This document shows, one piece after another, positions 43,478-51,876 of a stretch of DNA of 60,843 bases. The notes under the pieces are model-generated. The model was not told where the DNA came from and searched no databases. It saw only the letters and a list, made by a program, of their open reading frames with translations. The number at the start of each line of letters is the position of its first letter. The stretch's first letter is position 1. The DNA is from Acidobacteriota bacterium (GTDB taxonomy: Bacteria; Acidobacteriota; Terriglobia; Bryobacterales; Bryobacteraceae), in NCBI GenBank assembly GCA_947470805.1, contig CANIVU010000050.1:1-60843 (forward strand). The letters are read 5' to 3'. The position numbers and the translations under genes were made by a program.

Positions 43478-44300
43478 GTCCGTGGCCAAAAAGGGAACCC
43501 TTAAGAAACTAGGGGTCAGCTTTCAAGAGAAGCTGCTGAAACGGTACTTCGTCCGCTGGCACATGAGTCTTATTCTCATGGCCACGGTGGCCAGCGGTCT
43601 GCTGGTCGATAAGGCGCTGCTCAAATTGGGCTTCGACACGATGAGCTGGCGCTACGCCATCAGCGTGCTGGCGGCGTATGGATTCTTCTTCCTCGCCGTT
43701 CGCATGTGGGTCTGGTACGCCGCCGGCGTGGCGGTGACGATCAGCTTGCCCGACTTGAATTCGAACGGCACCGGCGACATCGGGATTCCCAATATCGACA
43801 TTGGCGGTGGGGGTGTCGAGGGCGAAGCGGGCTTCACTGGCTTTGCCGGAGGGGACTCCGGTGGCGGCGGCGCCTCCGACCTCTTCGATACGCCTGTCGT
43901 CTCCTCTGGAGGCGGAGGTGGTGGCGGTGGTGGCGGGAGCAGCTTCGATTTCAGCCTCGACCTCGACGAAGGCTTCTGGATTCTGCTCGTGCTGGCCGTG
44001 GTGGTGATCGTGATCGCCATGGCGGGCGGCTATCTGATCTGGATGGCGCCGGAGATCCTGCCGGACGTGGCGCTGGAGTGCGCCATCGGCGCCGGGCTGG
44101 TGAAGAGCCTCAAAGACCAGGAGGCCGGCTGGGCCGGGCGGTTGCTGTGGAATACCTGGATTCCGCTCGTGATCGTGATGATCGTGGCCTTCTTTGCCGG
44201 GGCTTTCATCCAAGGAACGTGTCCGGGAGCGACCAGTGTGCGCGCGGCGCTACACTGCGCGGCCACCCAGTAAGGACTTTACGTTTCGTTACAAACGCGA
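43000..44300. other. GC-skew switch zone
   Basis: Left of here the + strand has more C than G regardless of gene direction (for example, 60 bases from 13981 hold about 24 C and 13 G within a + gene, and 60 bases from 9301 about 27 C and 15 G within a - gene). To the right it has more G (60 bases from 48601: about 13 C and 22 G). The balance changes gradually through the serine hydrolase and the Gly-rich membrane protein genes. Counts were made by eye on samples, not over the full window. Confidence 0.5.
43482..44273 (+). CDS. Membrane protein with glycine-rich loop
   Basis: 263 residues from GTG 43482, preceded by GGGAGGGAAG. Four hydrophobic helices: about 27-45 (MSLILMATVASGLLV), 58-85 (AYGFFFLAVRMWVWYAAGVAV), 165-188 (WILLVLAVVVIVIAMAGGYL) and 225-245. 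Between helices two and three lies a low-complexity loop: SLPDLNSNGTGDIGIPNIDI followed by runs of glycine, including ten in a row, and serine. I do not recognise a family; the arrangement (Gly-rich linker before a two-helix tail) recalls small envelope proteins of unknown role. The HtrA gene follows 65 bases later. Confidence 0.65.
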   Translation: MAKKGTLKKLGVSFQEKLLKRYFVRWHMSLILMATVASGLLVDKALLKLGFDTMSWRYAISVLAAYGFFFLAVRMWVWYAAGVAVTISLPDLNSNGTGDIGIPNIDIGGGGVEGEAGFTGFAGGDSGGGGASDLFDTPVVSSGGGGGGGGGGSSFDFSLDLDEGFWILLVLAVVVIVIAMAGGYLIWMAPEILPDVALECAIGAGLVKSLKDQEAGWAGRLLWNTWIPLVIVMIVAFFAGAFIQGTCPGATSVRAALHCAATQ

Positions 44301-44338
44301 TTGGCTTGGGGCGCATCTCTGGAGACAGGTGCAATGCG

Positions 44339-45697
44339 ATGAAGCCTCTGTTTCTCCTCTCTCTTCTGTTGGTCCCGATGGCGTTCGGTACGGAACTGCG
44401 CGGCCTGAGTGCGGGGTTGGAAACCCTCTCGGTTACGGTGTCGCCATCGGTGGTGGAGATCTCGGCGTCCGGTTATGGCCCGTTGCAGGACGGCGGACCG
44501 ACGAAGGTCTCTAACGTGGTGGGCCGGCATCGCAGCACCGGTAGTGGCGTCATCGTGGACCCGAACGGCTACATCCTGACGAACGCCCACGTGGTGGCCA
44601 ATACCCAGCGCGTCCGGGTCTCCATTCCGGAGCAGGCGGGCCAGCGCGGCTCGGCCTGGGTAGACGCCAAGATTGTGGGCCAGGACGAGGAGACCGATCT
44701 GGCGTTGCTTAAGGTGGAGCGCACCGGGCTGCCGGCGTTGGCGTTCGGCAACTCTGAGGTGCTGAAGCAGGGGCAGATGGTGGTGGCGCTCGGCAGTCCG
44801 ATGGGGCTGAAGAACTCGATGACGATGGGGGTGTTGAGCTCCGCCCAGCGGCAGTTGCGCGAGGAGGATCCGATGACCTACCTGCAGACGGACGCAACCA
44901 TTAACCCTGGTAACAGCGGCGGCCCGCTGGTGGATCTGGACGGGCGTTTGATCGGGATCAACACGTTCATCATGACCCAGTCGGGCGGGAGCGAAGGGTT
45001 GGGCTTTGCCATTCCGAGCAACATGGCTTCAGGGATCTATGAGCAGTTGAAGGCCAATGGCCGGGTGCAGCGCGGGGAGATCGGGGCGTCGTTGCAGAAC
45101 ATGACACCGGTGCTGGCGGCCGGGTTGGACATGCGGCAGAGCTGGGGCGCCATCGTGACTGATGTCGCCGAGAAGAGCGCGGCGGCGGCGGCAGGGTTGC
45201 AGCCGAAGGATATCATCGTGTCGCTGGACGGCAAACCGGTGGAGAACGCGACGCAGTTCGCCATGGGCATCTTCCGCCACCGGGCTGGGGAGACGGTGAA
45301 GCTGGGCGTGGTCCGCAACGGGAAACAAATGGAGATTGCAACTGCGGTGCTGCCGAAGGCGGACGGACCGGGTCAGTTGGCGAAGAAGGTGAGCGCGGAG
45401 CAGAACCTGGTGTCGCAGATCGGGCTGCTGTGTGTGGACGTGGACGAGACCACGATGCAGATGCTGCCCGGGCTGCGCCGGCCTTACGGGGTGATTGTAG
45501 CGGCGCGGGCGCCGTCGGTATCGAGCCAGCAGACGCCCTTGCAGCAGGGGGATGTGGTGTACGCGATCAACGGGAAGCTGATCCCGGACCTGACGGCGTT
45601 CCGCGCGGCGATGACGAGCTTCAAGCCCGGTGACCCGGTGGTGTTCGAAGTGGAGCGACCGGGGAAAGTGGCGCTGCTTGAGTTTGAGTGGGAGTAG
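44339..45697 (+). CDS. HtrA/DegP-type serine protease with two PDZ domains
   Basis: 452 residues from ATG 44339; the frame is open upstream but only as antisense-like overlap with the previous gene. Signal peptide MKPLFLLSLLLVPMAFG. Trypsin-like triad: H84 in LTNAHVVAN, D120 in ETDLALLK, S193 in NPGNSGGPL. Two PDZ-like domains follow at about 255-345 (IGASLQNMTPVLAAG ... GLQPKDIIVSLDG) and 365-450 (PLQQGDVVYAINGK). Periplasmic quality-control or regulatory protease. Codon third positions are G-rich, marking the new strand composition. Confidence 0.92.
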   Translation: MKPLFLLSLLLVPMAFGTELRGLSAGLETLSVTVSPSVVEISASGYGPLQDGGPTKVSNVVGRHRSTGSGVIVDPNGYILTNAHVVANTQRVRVSIPEQAGQRGSAWVDAKIVGQDEETDLALLKVERTGLPALAFGNSEVLKQGQMVVALGSPMGLKNSMTMGVLSSAQRQLREEDPMTYLQTDATINPGNSGGPLVDLDGRLIGINTFIMTQSGGSEGLGFAIPSNMASGIYEQLKANGRVQRGEIGASLQNMTPVLAAGLDMRQSWGAIVTDVAEKSAAAAAGLQPKDIIVSLDGKPVENATQFAMGIFRHRAGETVKLGVVRNGKQMEIATAVLPKADGPGQLAKKVSAEQNLVSQIGLLCVDVDETTMQMLPGLRRPYGVIVAARAPSVSSQQTPLQQGDVVYAINGKLIPDLTAFRAAMTSFKPGDPVVFEVERPGKVALLEFEWE

Positions 45698-45728
45698 TCA
45701 AAAGTGATAGATTTATGCGCAGATTCCC

Positions 45729-48227
45729 GTGCGCATACTACCCTTTTTCTTCGTTCTAACCGGTTTGATGGCGGCGCCGGTCCGTGTCGAGATCTTTGAA
45801 GATATCGCCGGAAAAGAGCTGGATCTGACGGGTGCCAAGGCGGTTGATCAGTACACCGAGCCGGCGTTCGCGTTCATTCATACGCCGACCAAGTTTGCGC
45901 CGAATGCCATTCCGATGGACCGGTCGACTCCCTATTTCTTACGGGCGACGTACTCGCGGCCGATGGCGGCGGGGAAGGTGCAGTTCCGGTTGCGGGCGCG
46001 GGGCGCGGCGCGGTTGGTGATTGATGGGAAGACGGTTGCCACTACGAAGGCGCAGAAGCCGAATACTTCGAGCGACGATCCGGTACCGCCGCCGGTGGAA
46101 CGGAACAATACGCCGTTACGGCCGGTTGTGTATCCGCACCAGGATGCCGTTGTCACGTTGGACTTGGCTGCCGGGGAGCACTCGTTTGAGCTGATCGCGG
46201 TGGTCGGTGGGAAGGGGTTGTATCCTTCTACCGGCGAGCTGGCTGTGGGCGTTTCGCGGAATGGGGAAGTGGATCATCTGCTGGGCCCGGATGGCGCGCC
46301 GCTGTTGATTGACGCGGCTTGGGAAGAGTATGTGGCGGCGTCGTTTGCGCGGCACACGGCGGCTGATGTTCTGCGGCGGCGGGTGGCGAGCAAAGAAGTC
46401 ACGGCGGCTTGGGCAGAGCGGCACAAGGCGCTGCGGGAGCGGATGGCGCCACAGCCTGCCGGCGTTTCGGTGGATGGGTTTATCGACGCCAAGTTGGGCG
46501 CGGCCGGCGTGAAGCCGACGGCGGCATTGAGTGATTTGGAGTTCTTGCGGCGCGTCACACTGGACACGACCGGGCTGATTCCGACGCCGGAGCAGGTGCG
46601 GGCGTTCTTGAAGGATGACGTGGCGACGCGGCGGCGGAAGGCTGTCGACCGGCTTGTGAATGACCCGTCGTGGGCCGACCACTGGGTGAGCTACTGGCAG
46701 GACGTATTGGCCGAGAATCCGGGGATTTTGAAGCCGGATTTGAACAACACGGGGCCGTTCCGGTGGTGGATGCACCAGTCGTTTTCGGACAATATTTCGT
46801 TTGACCGGTTCGCGGCGGAACTGGTGCAACTGGAGGGCTCGGCGACGCTGGGCGGACCGGCGTCGTTTGCACTGGCGACGTTGAACGACGCGCCGATGGC
46901 GGCGAAGGCGGACATTCTGGGCCAGGCGTTTTTGGGCCAGAAGATGAGCTGCGCGCGGTGCCACGATGCGCCGTTTCATCCGTTCAAGCAGAAAGACCTG
47001 TTTGCGATGTCGGCCATGTTGGAAGGCAAGCCGGTGAAGTTGCCGGTGACCAGCACGGTGCCGCAGGGCGAGGGCGGGCGGAAGCCGGCGGTGAACTCGG
47101 CGTTGAAGCCGGGCGAGATGATTGCGCCGGAGTGGCCGTTTGCGAAGCTGGTCTCGCATGCCGAAGCGGGCGCGCTGCCGGCGGCGGGCAAGGTGGAGAC
47201 GCGGCGGGAGTTGGCGGCCTACATCATTTCTCCGGAGAACGAGCGGTTCGCGCAGGTGGTGGCCAACCGGGTTTGGAAGCGCTACATGGGCGTGGGCATC
47301 GTGGAACCGGCCGATGACTGGTCGCGCGGGAAGGCGTCGCATCCGGAGCTGTTGGCGTACCTGGGTACGGAGTTCATGCGGTCGGGGTATGACATGAAGC
47401 ATCTGGCGCGGTTGGTGCTGTCGTCGCGGGCCTATCAGCGAACAGCGTCTGGCGTGCCGGCGGACCAGATGAGCGCGGCGAAGCGGTTGTTCGCGGGGCC
47501 GGCGCATCGGAATTTGACGGCGGAGCAGCTGGTGGACTCGCTGCATTTGGCGGCGGGGAAGACCTTCGACTGCGAGGAGATGAACCTGAACCCGGCGGGG
47601 GACCGGACGGCGAAGCAGTTCCTGAATCTGGGCAACCCGACGCGCGGGTGGCAGATGACGGCGTTGTCGAACGAGCGGGACCGGCCGGCGCTGGCGCTGC
47701 CGATTGCGCAGTCGATTGTGGACGTGATGACGACGTTCGGGTGGCGGCAGTCGCGGCAGAGCCCGGCGACGGATCGGGATGATGCGGCGTCGGCGATGCA
47801 GACGTTGATTCTGGCGAATGGCGTGTTGGGGACGCGGATGGCGCGGTTGTCCGATGACTCGTGGTTTACGGAGATGGCGCTGGGCGAGCGGCCGGTGTCG
47901 GCGTTGGTGGACGAGACCTTTCTACGGGTGTTGTCGCGGGCGCCGTTGGCGGAGGAGAAGGCCCAGTTTGCACGGCTGTTGGAGCCGGTGTATGCGGGGC
48001 GCGTGGTGGCCGGGGCGAAGGCGCGGGCGACGAAGCGGGAGAGCGACGGGCGCGTGTCGTGGTCGAACCATTTGAGCGCGGAGGCGAGTCTGATTCGCAT
48101 GGAAGAGGAGCGGAAGCTGCGGTTCGGGGATCAGCCGACGGCGCGGTTGGCGGCGCCGTTCCGGGAGCGGTATGAGGACATGTTGTGGGCGCTGATGAAC
48201 TCGCCGGAATTTGCGATGGTGCCCTAA
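45729..48227 (+). CDS. DUF1549/DUF1553 (PSCyt2/PSD1) cytochrome-like secreted protein
   Basis: 832 residues, GTG start, signal peptide (MRILPFFFVLTGLMAAP). Order: a beta-rich region (about 20-200) that resembles a PA14-like sugar-binding fold (FRLRARGAARLVIDGK), DUF1549 at about 245-450 with FLRRVTLDTTGLIPTPEQVRAF-like opening, a single c-type heme site C408-AR-CH412, and DUF1553 at about 490-800 (ERFAQVVANRVWKRYMG-like opening, SSRAYQRTA). This family is paired with DUF1501 proteins in Planctomycetes and Acidobacteriota and is linked to polysaccharide breakdown, activity unknown. The next start overlaps its stop (TAATG). Confidence 0.88.
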   Translation: MRILPFFFVLTGLMAAPVRVEIFEDIAGKELDLTGAKAVDQYTEPAFAFIHTPTKFAPNAIPMDRSTPYFLRATYSRPMAAGKVQFRLRARGAARLVIDGKTVATTKAQKPNTSSDDPVPPPVERNNTPLRPVVYPHQDAVVTLDLAAGEHSFELIAVVGGKGLYPSTGELAVGVSRNGEVDHLLGPDGAPLLIDAAWEEYVAASFARHTAADVLRRRVASKEVTAAWAERHKALRERMAPQPAGVSVDGFIDAKLGAAGVKPTAALSDLEFLRRVTLDTTGLIPTPEQVRAFLKDDVATRRRKAVDRLVNDPSWADHWVSYWQDVLAENPGILKPDLNNTGPFRWWMHQSFSDNISFDRFAAELVQLEGSATLGGPASFALATLNDAPMAAKADILGQAFLGQKMSCARCHDAPFHPFKQKDLFAMSAMLEGKPVKLPVTSTVPQGEGGRKPAVNSALKPGEMIAPEWPFAKLVSHAEAGALPAAGKVETRRELAAYIISPENERFAQVVANRVWKRYMGVGIVEPADDWSRGKASHPELLAYLGTEFMRSGYDMKHLARLVLSSRAYQRTASGVPADQMSAAKRLFAGPAHRNLTAEQLVDSLHLAAGKTFDCEEMNLNPAGDRTAKQFLNLGNPTRGWQMTALSNERDRPALALPIAQSIVDVMTTFGWRQSRQSPATDRDDAASAMQTLILANGVLGTRMARLSDDSWFTEMALGERPVSALVDETFLRVLSRAPLAEEKAQFARLLEPVYAGRVVAGAKARATKRESDGRVSWSNHLSAEASLIRMEEERKLRFGDQPTARLAAPFRERYEDMLWALMNSPEFAMVP

Positions 48228-49471
48228 TGGTGACTCGACGCGGATTTCTGGGGTCGAGCGTGGCCGCGATGGCGGCCACGGCGTTGCCGAAGGGGAAGGC
48301 GGACGCCTGCATTTTCCTGTGGCTGGGCGGCGGGGCGGCGCAGATTGATACGTTCGACCCGAAGCGGCGCGGGGATGGGAAGAAGGTGGCCGGGTCGTAT
48401 TATGACTCGATTGACACGGCGATTCGCGGGGTGAAGCTTACCGAGCATTTGTCGAAGACGGCGCCGTTGTTGGACCGGTGCGTGGTGATGCGGTCGATTA
48501 CGCATTCGATTGTGAGTGAGCATGCGGCGGCGGCGAACCTGGTGCATACGGGGCGGATGCCGAGCGGGACGTTGCAGTATCCGTCGATCGGGTCGGTGAT
48601 TGCGCATCAGTTGGGACCGAAGACGGAGGAGGTCCCGAGTTATGTCGTCATGGGGTATCCGAATATTACCCGCGATCCGGGGTTTCTGGGGGCCAAGTAC
48701 GGGTACATCTATTTGACGCAGGTGGACATTGGGCCGAACGGTTTGGTGCGGCCGCCGGATGTGGATGCGGCGCGGCAGGACCGGCGGGAGACGTTGTTGG
48801 CGTCGATGCGCGATGGGCATCAGAAGCGGCATCCGGGGGATCCGGTGGTGCAGGCGCAGACCGATGTTTCGCGGCAGGCGTTCCGGTTGGCGGGGCCTCG
48901 GTTCATGAATGTGTTTGATTTGAACCGGGAGAGTAAGTCGCTGCGGCAGGCGTATGGGAGCGAGTTTGGCCAGCGGTGTTTGTTGGCGCGGCGGTTGGTG
49001 CAATCGGGCGTGCGGTTTGTGGAGGTATCGTATAACTTGAACTTCCTGAACGGGAGCGGTTGGGACACGCACAACGAGGGGCAGTTGAAGCAGCACTTGT
49101 TGATTCAGGATCTGGACCAGGCGTTTGCGACGTTGTTGCAGGATTTGGAGCGGAACAAGTTACTGGATACGACGCTGGTGGTGATTGCGACGGAGTTCGG
49201 GCGGCCGCCGGAGTTTGATGCCGGGGGCGGGCGCGGGCATCAGTCGGAGGCGTTTTCGATGGTTCTGGCCGGGGGCGGTTTGAAGACCGGGCAGGCGGTG
49301 GGGACGACCGATGAGGTGAGTAAGCGGATTGTGGAGCGGCCGGTGACGGTGCCGGATTTCCATGCGACGATTCACTGCGCGCTGGGGATTAATCCTCATA
49401 AGAACTTGTATGCCGGGGACCGGCCGGTGCCGATTACCGATCAGGGGAAGCCGGTTTTGGAGATGTTTTAG
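48227..49471 (+). CDS. DUF1501 family secreted protein
   Basis: 414 residues from ATG 48227, overlapping the preceding stop by one base. Tat-like leader MVTRRGFLGSSVAAMAATAL. DUF1501 signature: IFLWLGGGAAQIDTFDPK (about 25-42, replacing the common GGPSQxDTFDPK), VVMRSITHSIVSEHAAA, SGWDTHNEG and TEFGRPPEFDAGGGRGHQ. The fold is of the alkaline phosphatase/sulfatase superfamily with probable metal site, but reactions are uncharacterised. It forms a fixed pair with the DUF1549/DUF1553 gene. A weak stem at 49475-49497 follows. Confidence 0.88.
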   Translation: MVTRRGFLGSSVAAMAATALPKGKADACIFLWLGGGAAQIDTFDPKRRGDGKKVAGSYYDSIDTAIRGVKLTEHLSKTAPLLDRCVVMRSITHSIVSEHAAAANLVHTGRMPSGTLQYPSIGSVIAHQLGPKTEEVPSYVVMGYPNITRDPGFLGAKYGYIYLTQVDIGPNGLVRPPDVDAARQDRRETLLASMRDGHQKRHPGDPVVQAQTDVSRQAFRLAGPRFMNVFDLNRESKSLRQAYGSEFGQRCLLARRLVQSGVRFVEVSYNLNFLNGSGWDTHNEGQLKQHLLIQDLDQAFATLLQDLERNKLLDTTLVVIATEFGRPPEFDAGGGRGHQSEAFSMVLAGGGLKTGQAVGTTDEVSKRIVERPVTVPDFHATIHCALGINPHKNLYAGDRPVPITDQGKPVLEMF

Positions 49472-49474
49472 GGT

Positions 49475-49497
49475 TTAGCACTCGCGGGCGGTGCTGA
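49475..49497 (+). terminator. Possible weak terminator after the DUF1501 gene
   Basis: TTAGCAC 49475-49481 pairs with GTGCTGA 49491-49497 (one G-U) around a nine-base GC-rich loop, 3 bases after the stop. The following sequence (CCTTGTTCTC) is only moderately T-rich, so termination strength is doubtful. Confidence 0.3.
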
Positions 49498-49510
49498 CCT
49501 TGTTCTCTCG

Positions 49511-49572
49511 GGACCCTGATCGCTATGTTGCGATTGGGAAGTTCTTTGTTTGTAACGTTCCGTTGGGACCCT
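49511..49572 (+). repeat. Degenerate GGGACCC-bounded repeat, copy A
   Basis: About 62 bases bounded by GGGACCCTGATCGC and TTGGGACCC with GGAAGTTCTTTGTTTGTAA in the middle. It aligns over its whole length with copy B at 49666-49726; the shared core is GGAAGT-x-CTTTGTTTG-x-AA. Confidence 0.6.
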
Positions 49573-49665
49573 GATTCGGTATTTTGCTGGATTTTTCTGG
49601 CCACTTTGTGAGGGTGCTGCTTTGCGGGGCTGGTGTACTTCGATTTGGTGGCGGATGGGTGCGTT

Positions 49666-49726
49666 GGGACCCTCGATTGCAAAGCGCGTTTCGGAAGTCC
49701 TTTGTTTGCAATATTTCTTGGGACCC
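49666..49726 (+). repeat. Degenerate GGGACCC-bounded repeat, copy B
   Basis: About 61 bases, starting GGGACCCTCGATTGC and ending TTGGGACCC, with GGAAGTCCTTTGTTTGCAA in the middle. Copies A and B begin 155 bases apart. A further GGGACCCTG occurs at 49968 and a GGAACCCTGATCGC at 55266. Confidence 0.6.
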
Positions 49727-50283
49727 ACCGTCGCCCTTCGGGGCTATGGTGGGCAAGCCCGGTTCTCGGTGGGGCCTGGATAGTGTCGGAGGGGACGCTT
49801 TCAAGCCATTCTCCAATCGGACCTACGCTGCTAGGGGTACTGGCCCTTGCCGGTTGCTTTGGCTCGGGGGTACCCCTGGGTTGCCCTCCCCTCCGTGACG
49901 ACCCGGTGGAATAGACACACTACGGGCCGTCGGTGACGCTGAGATATGCGGTTGTGAAAGATCGGTTGGGACCCTGCGGCGATGGGTGAGTAAGACCGCG
50001 GGCCCCAGAAACGGCGAAGGGCCTGTCGTTGTGCCGCCGGGTTGGCGACGCTGGACAGACCCTTACACCTTCATTATATCAAGTTGTCAATGGTCAGACG
50101 CTCATTTCTGTTTGTAAGTTGTTGGTTTTATAGGGAAAACGAGTGCAGGGATGGGCTGTGACTGATTTTCGTGGGAGGGTAGTTTTGGTGCTGTTTGTGA
50201 TGGGGGCTGCGAAGGTGTCTGCGGCTTGGATAGAGTTTCGAACGGAGAGCTCGGTGCGGGCGGAGCTGATTGCCTAGGGGATT

Positions 50284-50329
50284 CTTCAGGGCCGGAATTT
50301 ATGTGCGGGTTGGGGCGTTTCGGTTTTGG
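50284..50329 (+). repeat. Degenerate intergenic repeat, copy 1 (pairs with 53258-53302)
   Basis: A 46-base stretch starting CTTCAGGGCCGGAATTT and running through ATGTGCGGGT to GGTTTTGG, matching the later copy at roughly three of four positions. Both copies lie outside genes. Confidence 0.45.
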
Positions 50330-50583
50330 AGATTGATGCCGGACCAATCGGCGGGTGAGCGGAGTGGTGGACCCTCGGCCGTGGAGGTGGACAGCGAAGG
50401 ACTTCGTACCGGAACCCAGAGGCACTAATGTACAGCTAAACTCGGGAGCAACGTGCTGCCGAGGAGAATGTGCTCCAATGGATTTCGTTTGTGCGCATAT
50501 GTGACGCTGCTAAGCAGCGCGGCGAGGGGTAGCGAGATCGCAGAAAGGCCCTGCAGGGCGCGATTGAGATTATTTTGATAACG

Positions 50584-50628
50584 GCCCTAATAGCGGGACA
50601 AAAACTCAGCCGAGAAGGGGCGCCGTAG
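50584..50628 (+). pseudogene. Relic of the 3' end of a Sel1-repeat gene
   Basis: In frame, the bases read ALIAGQKLSREGAP and a stop at 50626-50628. The intact Sel1 gene downstream ends AQVEAGQKLSREWKPNKK. At DNA level GCGGGACAAAA-x-CTCAGCCG is the same in both apart from one base. Upstream of 50584 the resemblance fades. It looks like the tail of a second, deleted copy in tandem with the intact gene. Confidence 0.45.
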
Positions 50629-50662
50629 ACGTAGCCTGAGTGCTTCTGAGTAGAATGATTCG

Positions 50663-51382
50663 ATGAATTCCGTTTCGACCCTATTGGCGGTTCTTCCACT
50701 TCAATTTGTTTTGCTGCTCATGTCGGTAACTGTGGGTTGCATTCGCCTTGCTAGGGAGCCTGACCTTACTGTTCTCACTGCCTCTGCGTGGAAGGGCGAC
50801 GACGCAGCACGCATGCGACTAGTGGAAGTAGGAAACAGCGGGAATTCTACCGCCCAGTTTAAGTTGGGCCAAATCTTTGAGTTTGGAATGGGTGTACCGG
50901 AAGATCCTGCGGCTGCGGTGACCTGGTACCGACGGGCCGCTGAACAGGGGGACCGGGAAGCCCAGTACAGTCTTGGACACATGTTCGATGTCGGCCAAGG
51001 CGTGGATAGAGATATCGCACAGGCGATCATTTGGTACCAGAAAGCCGCCGAGCAGGGGTTAGCCGCCGCGCAGTTCACGCTCGGTTTGACCTATTCTGAC
51101 GGGGATGGTGTCCCTAAGGATGCAGGTTGGGCCGCCAGGTGGTATCAAAAGGCCGCCGACCAAGGCGACGGAAACTCGCAGGCGAATCTGGGAATGATGT
51201 ATTGGCTTGGCGACGGAGTCCCTCGCGACGTAATTATTGCATATATGTGGGAAAATCTCGCAGCTGCGCAGGGTGTCTCAAAAGGCAAACTCGCAAGGGA
51301 AACTTTTGAATTATCTATGACATCGGCCCAAGTCGAGGCGGGACAAAAGCTCAGCCGCGAGTGGAAGCCGAATAAAAAGTAG
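50663..51382 (+). CDS. Sel1-repeat protein with signal or lipoprotein-like N-terminus
   Basis: 239 residues. A hydrophobic start (LLAVLPLQFVLLLMSVTVGC) with a cysteine at about residue 26 could be a lipobox or signal peptide. Then at least four Sel1-like repeats of 36 residues from about 65: AQFKLGQIFEFGMGVPEDPA, AQYSLGHMFDVGQGVDRDIA, AQFTLGLTYSDGDGVPKDAG, SQANLGMMYWLGDGVPRDVI. Sel1 proteins are scaffolds. The gene is AT-richer than most of the window. The next frame starts at its stop codon, and a relic of a similar gene lies upstream. Confidence 0.8.
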   Translation: MNSVSTLLAVLPLQFVLLLMSVTVGCIRLAREPDLTVLTASAWKGDDAARMRLVEVGNSGNSTAQFKLGQIFEFGMGVPEDPAAAVTWYRRAAEQGDREAQYSLGHMFDVGQGVDRDIAQAIIWYQKAAEQGLAAAQFTLGLTYSDGDGVPKDAGWAARWYQKAADQGDGNSQANLGMMYWLGDGVPRDVIIAYMWENLAAAQGVSKGKLARETFELSMTSAQVEAGQKLSREWKPNKK

Positions 51383-51489
51383 TGCGCCAGTGGGTGTTGC
51401 CTGTCACGTCATTCAGAGTCCGTTCAACGGGATATTTGATCGCTGGGAAGGCTGTGCGATGTGCGGTGCGATTCGCATATACTGACTCC

Positions 51490-51876
51490 ATGGGCGCATC
51501 AATACTCGCACGTTTGACTATTTTCGCCATCGCATTTACGCAAAGTGGGCAAGGACAAGGTAGAGGAGTTGCGGTCCAGGGCGGTTTCTCTACAGGTGGC
51601 GAATTTGTCTCCGGGGAGTTCTCGAAGATTGAACGGCGATATTACGCAATGGGTTTTTTGAATGGCCTGACCGTTCTGCCAATGTTCGGCGGACCCAAAT
51701 CAGAAGACTGGGTCTCTCGGTGTCTCAAGGGCAAGCCTGGAATGACAAATGAACAAATTGCGCAAATTATCTATCAGTACATCGCCAATCATCCAGCGGA
51801 TTGGCACGAGAACCTCAATATTCTTTCCTTTCGAGCGCTTCGTAGCGCCTGCTCGGAATATTTGACTGAGAAATAA
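51490..51876 (+). CDS. Small secreted protein with Rap1a/Tai-like pattern
   Basis: 128 residues from ATG 51490; an earlier in-frame start exists at 51382 but gives no signal peptide. Signal peptide MGASILARLTIFAIAFTQSG. The mature part has YYAMGFLNGL, then SEDWVSRCLKGKPGMTNEQIAQIIYQYIANHP-like sequence, and RALRSACSEYL. This follows the pattern of the Rap1a/Tai family (two cysteines, a G-x-x-x-G segment, helix ending HP, final A-C), known as periplasmic immunity proteins in type VI secretion and also found alone. The match is by eye only. Confidence 0.6.
   Translation: MGASILARLTIFAIAFTQSGQGQGRGVAVQGGFSTGGEFVSGEFSKIERRYYAMGFLNGLTVLPMFGGPKSEDWVSRCLKGKPGMTNEQIAQIIYQYIANHPADWHENLNILSFRALRSACSEYLTEK

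Larger units (their letters stand above)
49472..50662. other. 1.2-kb gene-free region with degenerate repeats
   Basis: No frame here has a convincing start, codon pattern or recognisable protein; frames up to about 100 codons on either strand read as Pro/Ser/Arg-rich antisense-type sequence. It contains several GGGACCC motifs within a longer degenerate repeat (two copies annotated), a block shared with 53258-53302, and a relic of a Sel1-type gene just before the intact Sel1 gene. Base composition drifts from G-rich to AT-richer after 50080. Confidence 0.7.

Noticed and set aside
41312-43489. 725-codon minus-strand open frame over the dehydratase and serine hydrolase
   Set aside because: Antisense of two genes with intact active-site motifs.
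49584-49914. Short + strand frames in the gap after DUF1501
   Set aside because: They run through the GGGACCC repeats, have no ribosome site, and read as low-complexity sequence.
43000-50662. DnaA-box cluster or dnaA gene confirming an origin
   Set aside because: No TTATCCACA-like cluster was seen near the skew switch, and no replication initiation gene is in the window; the origin remains an inference from composition.
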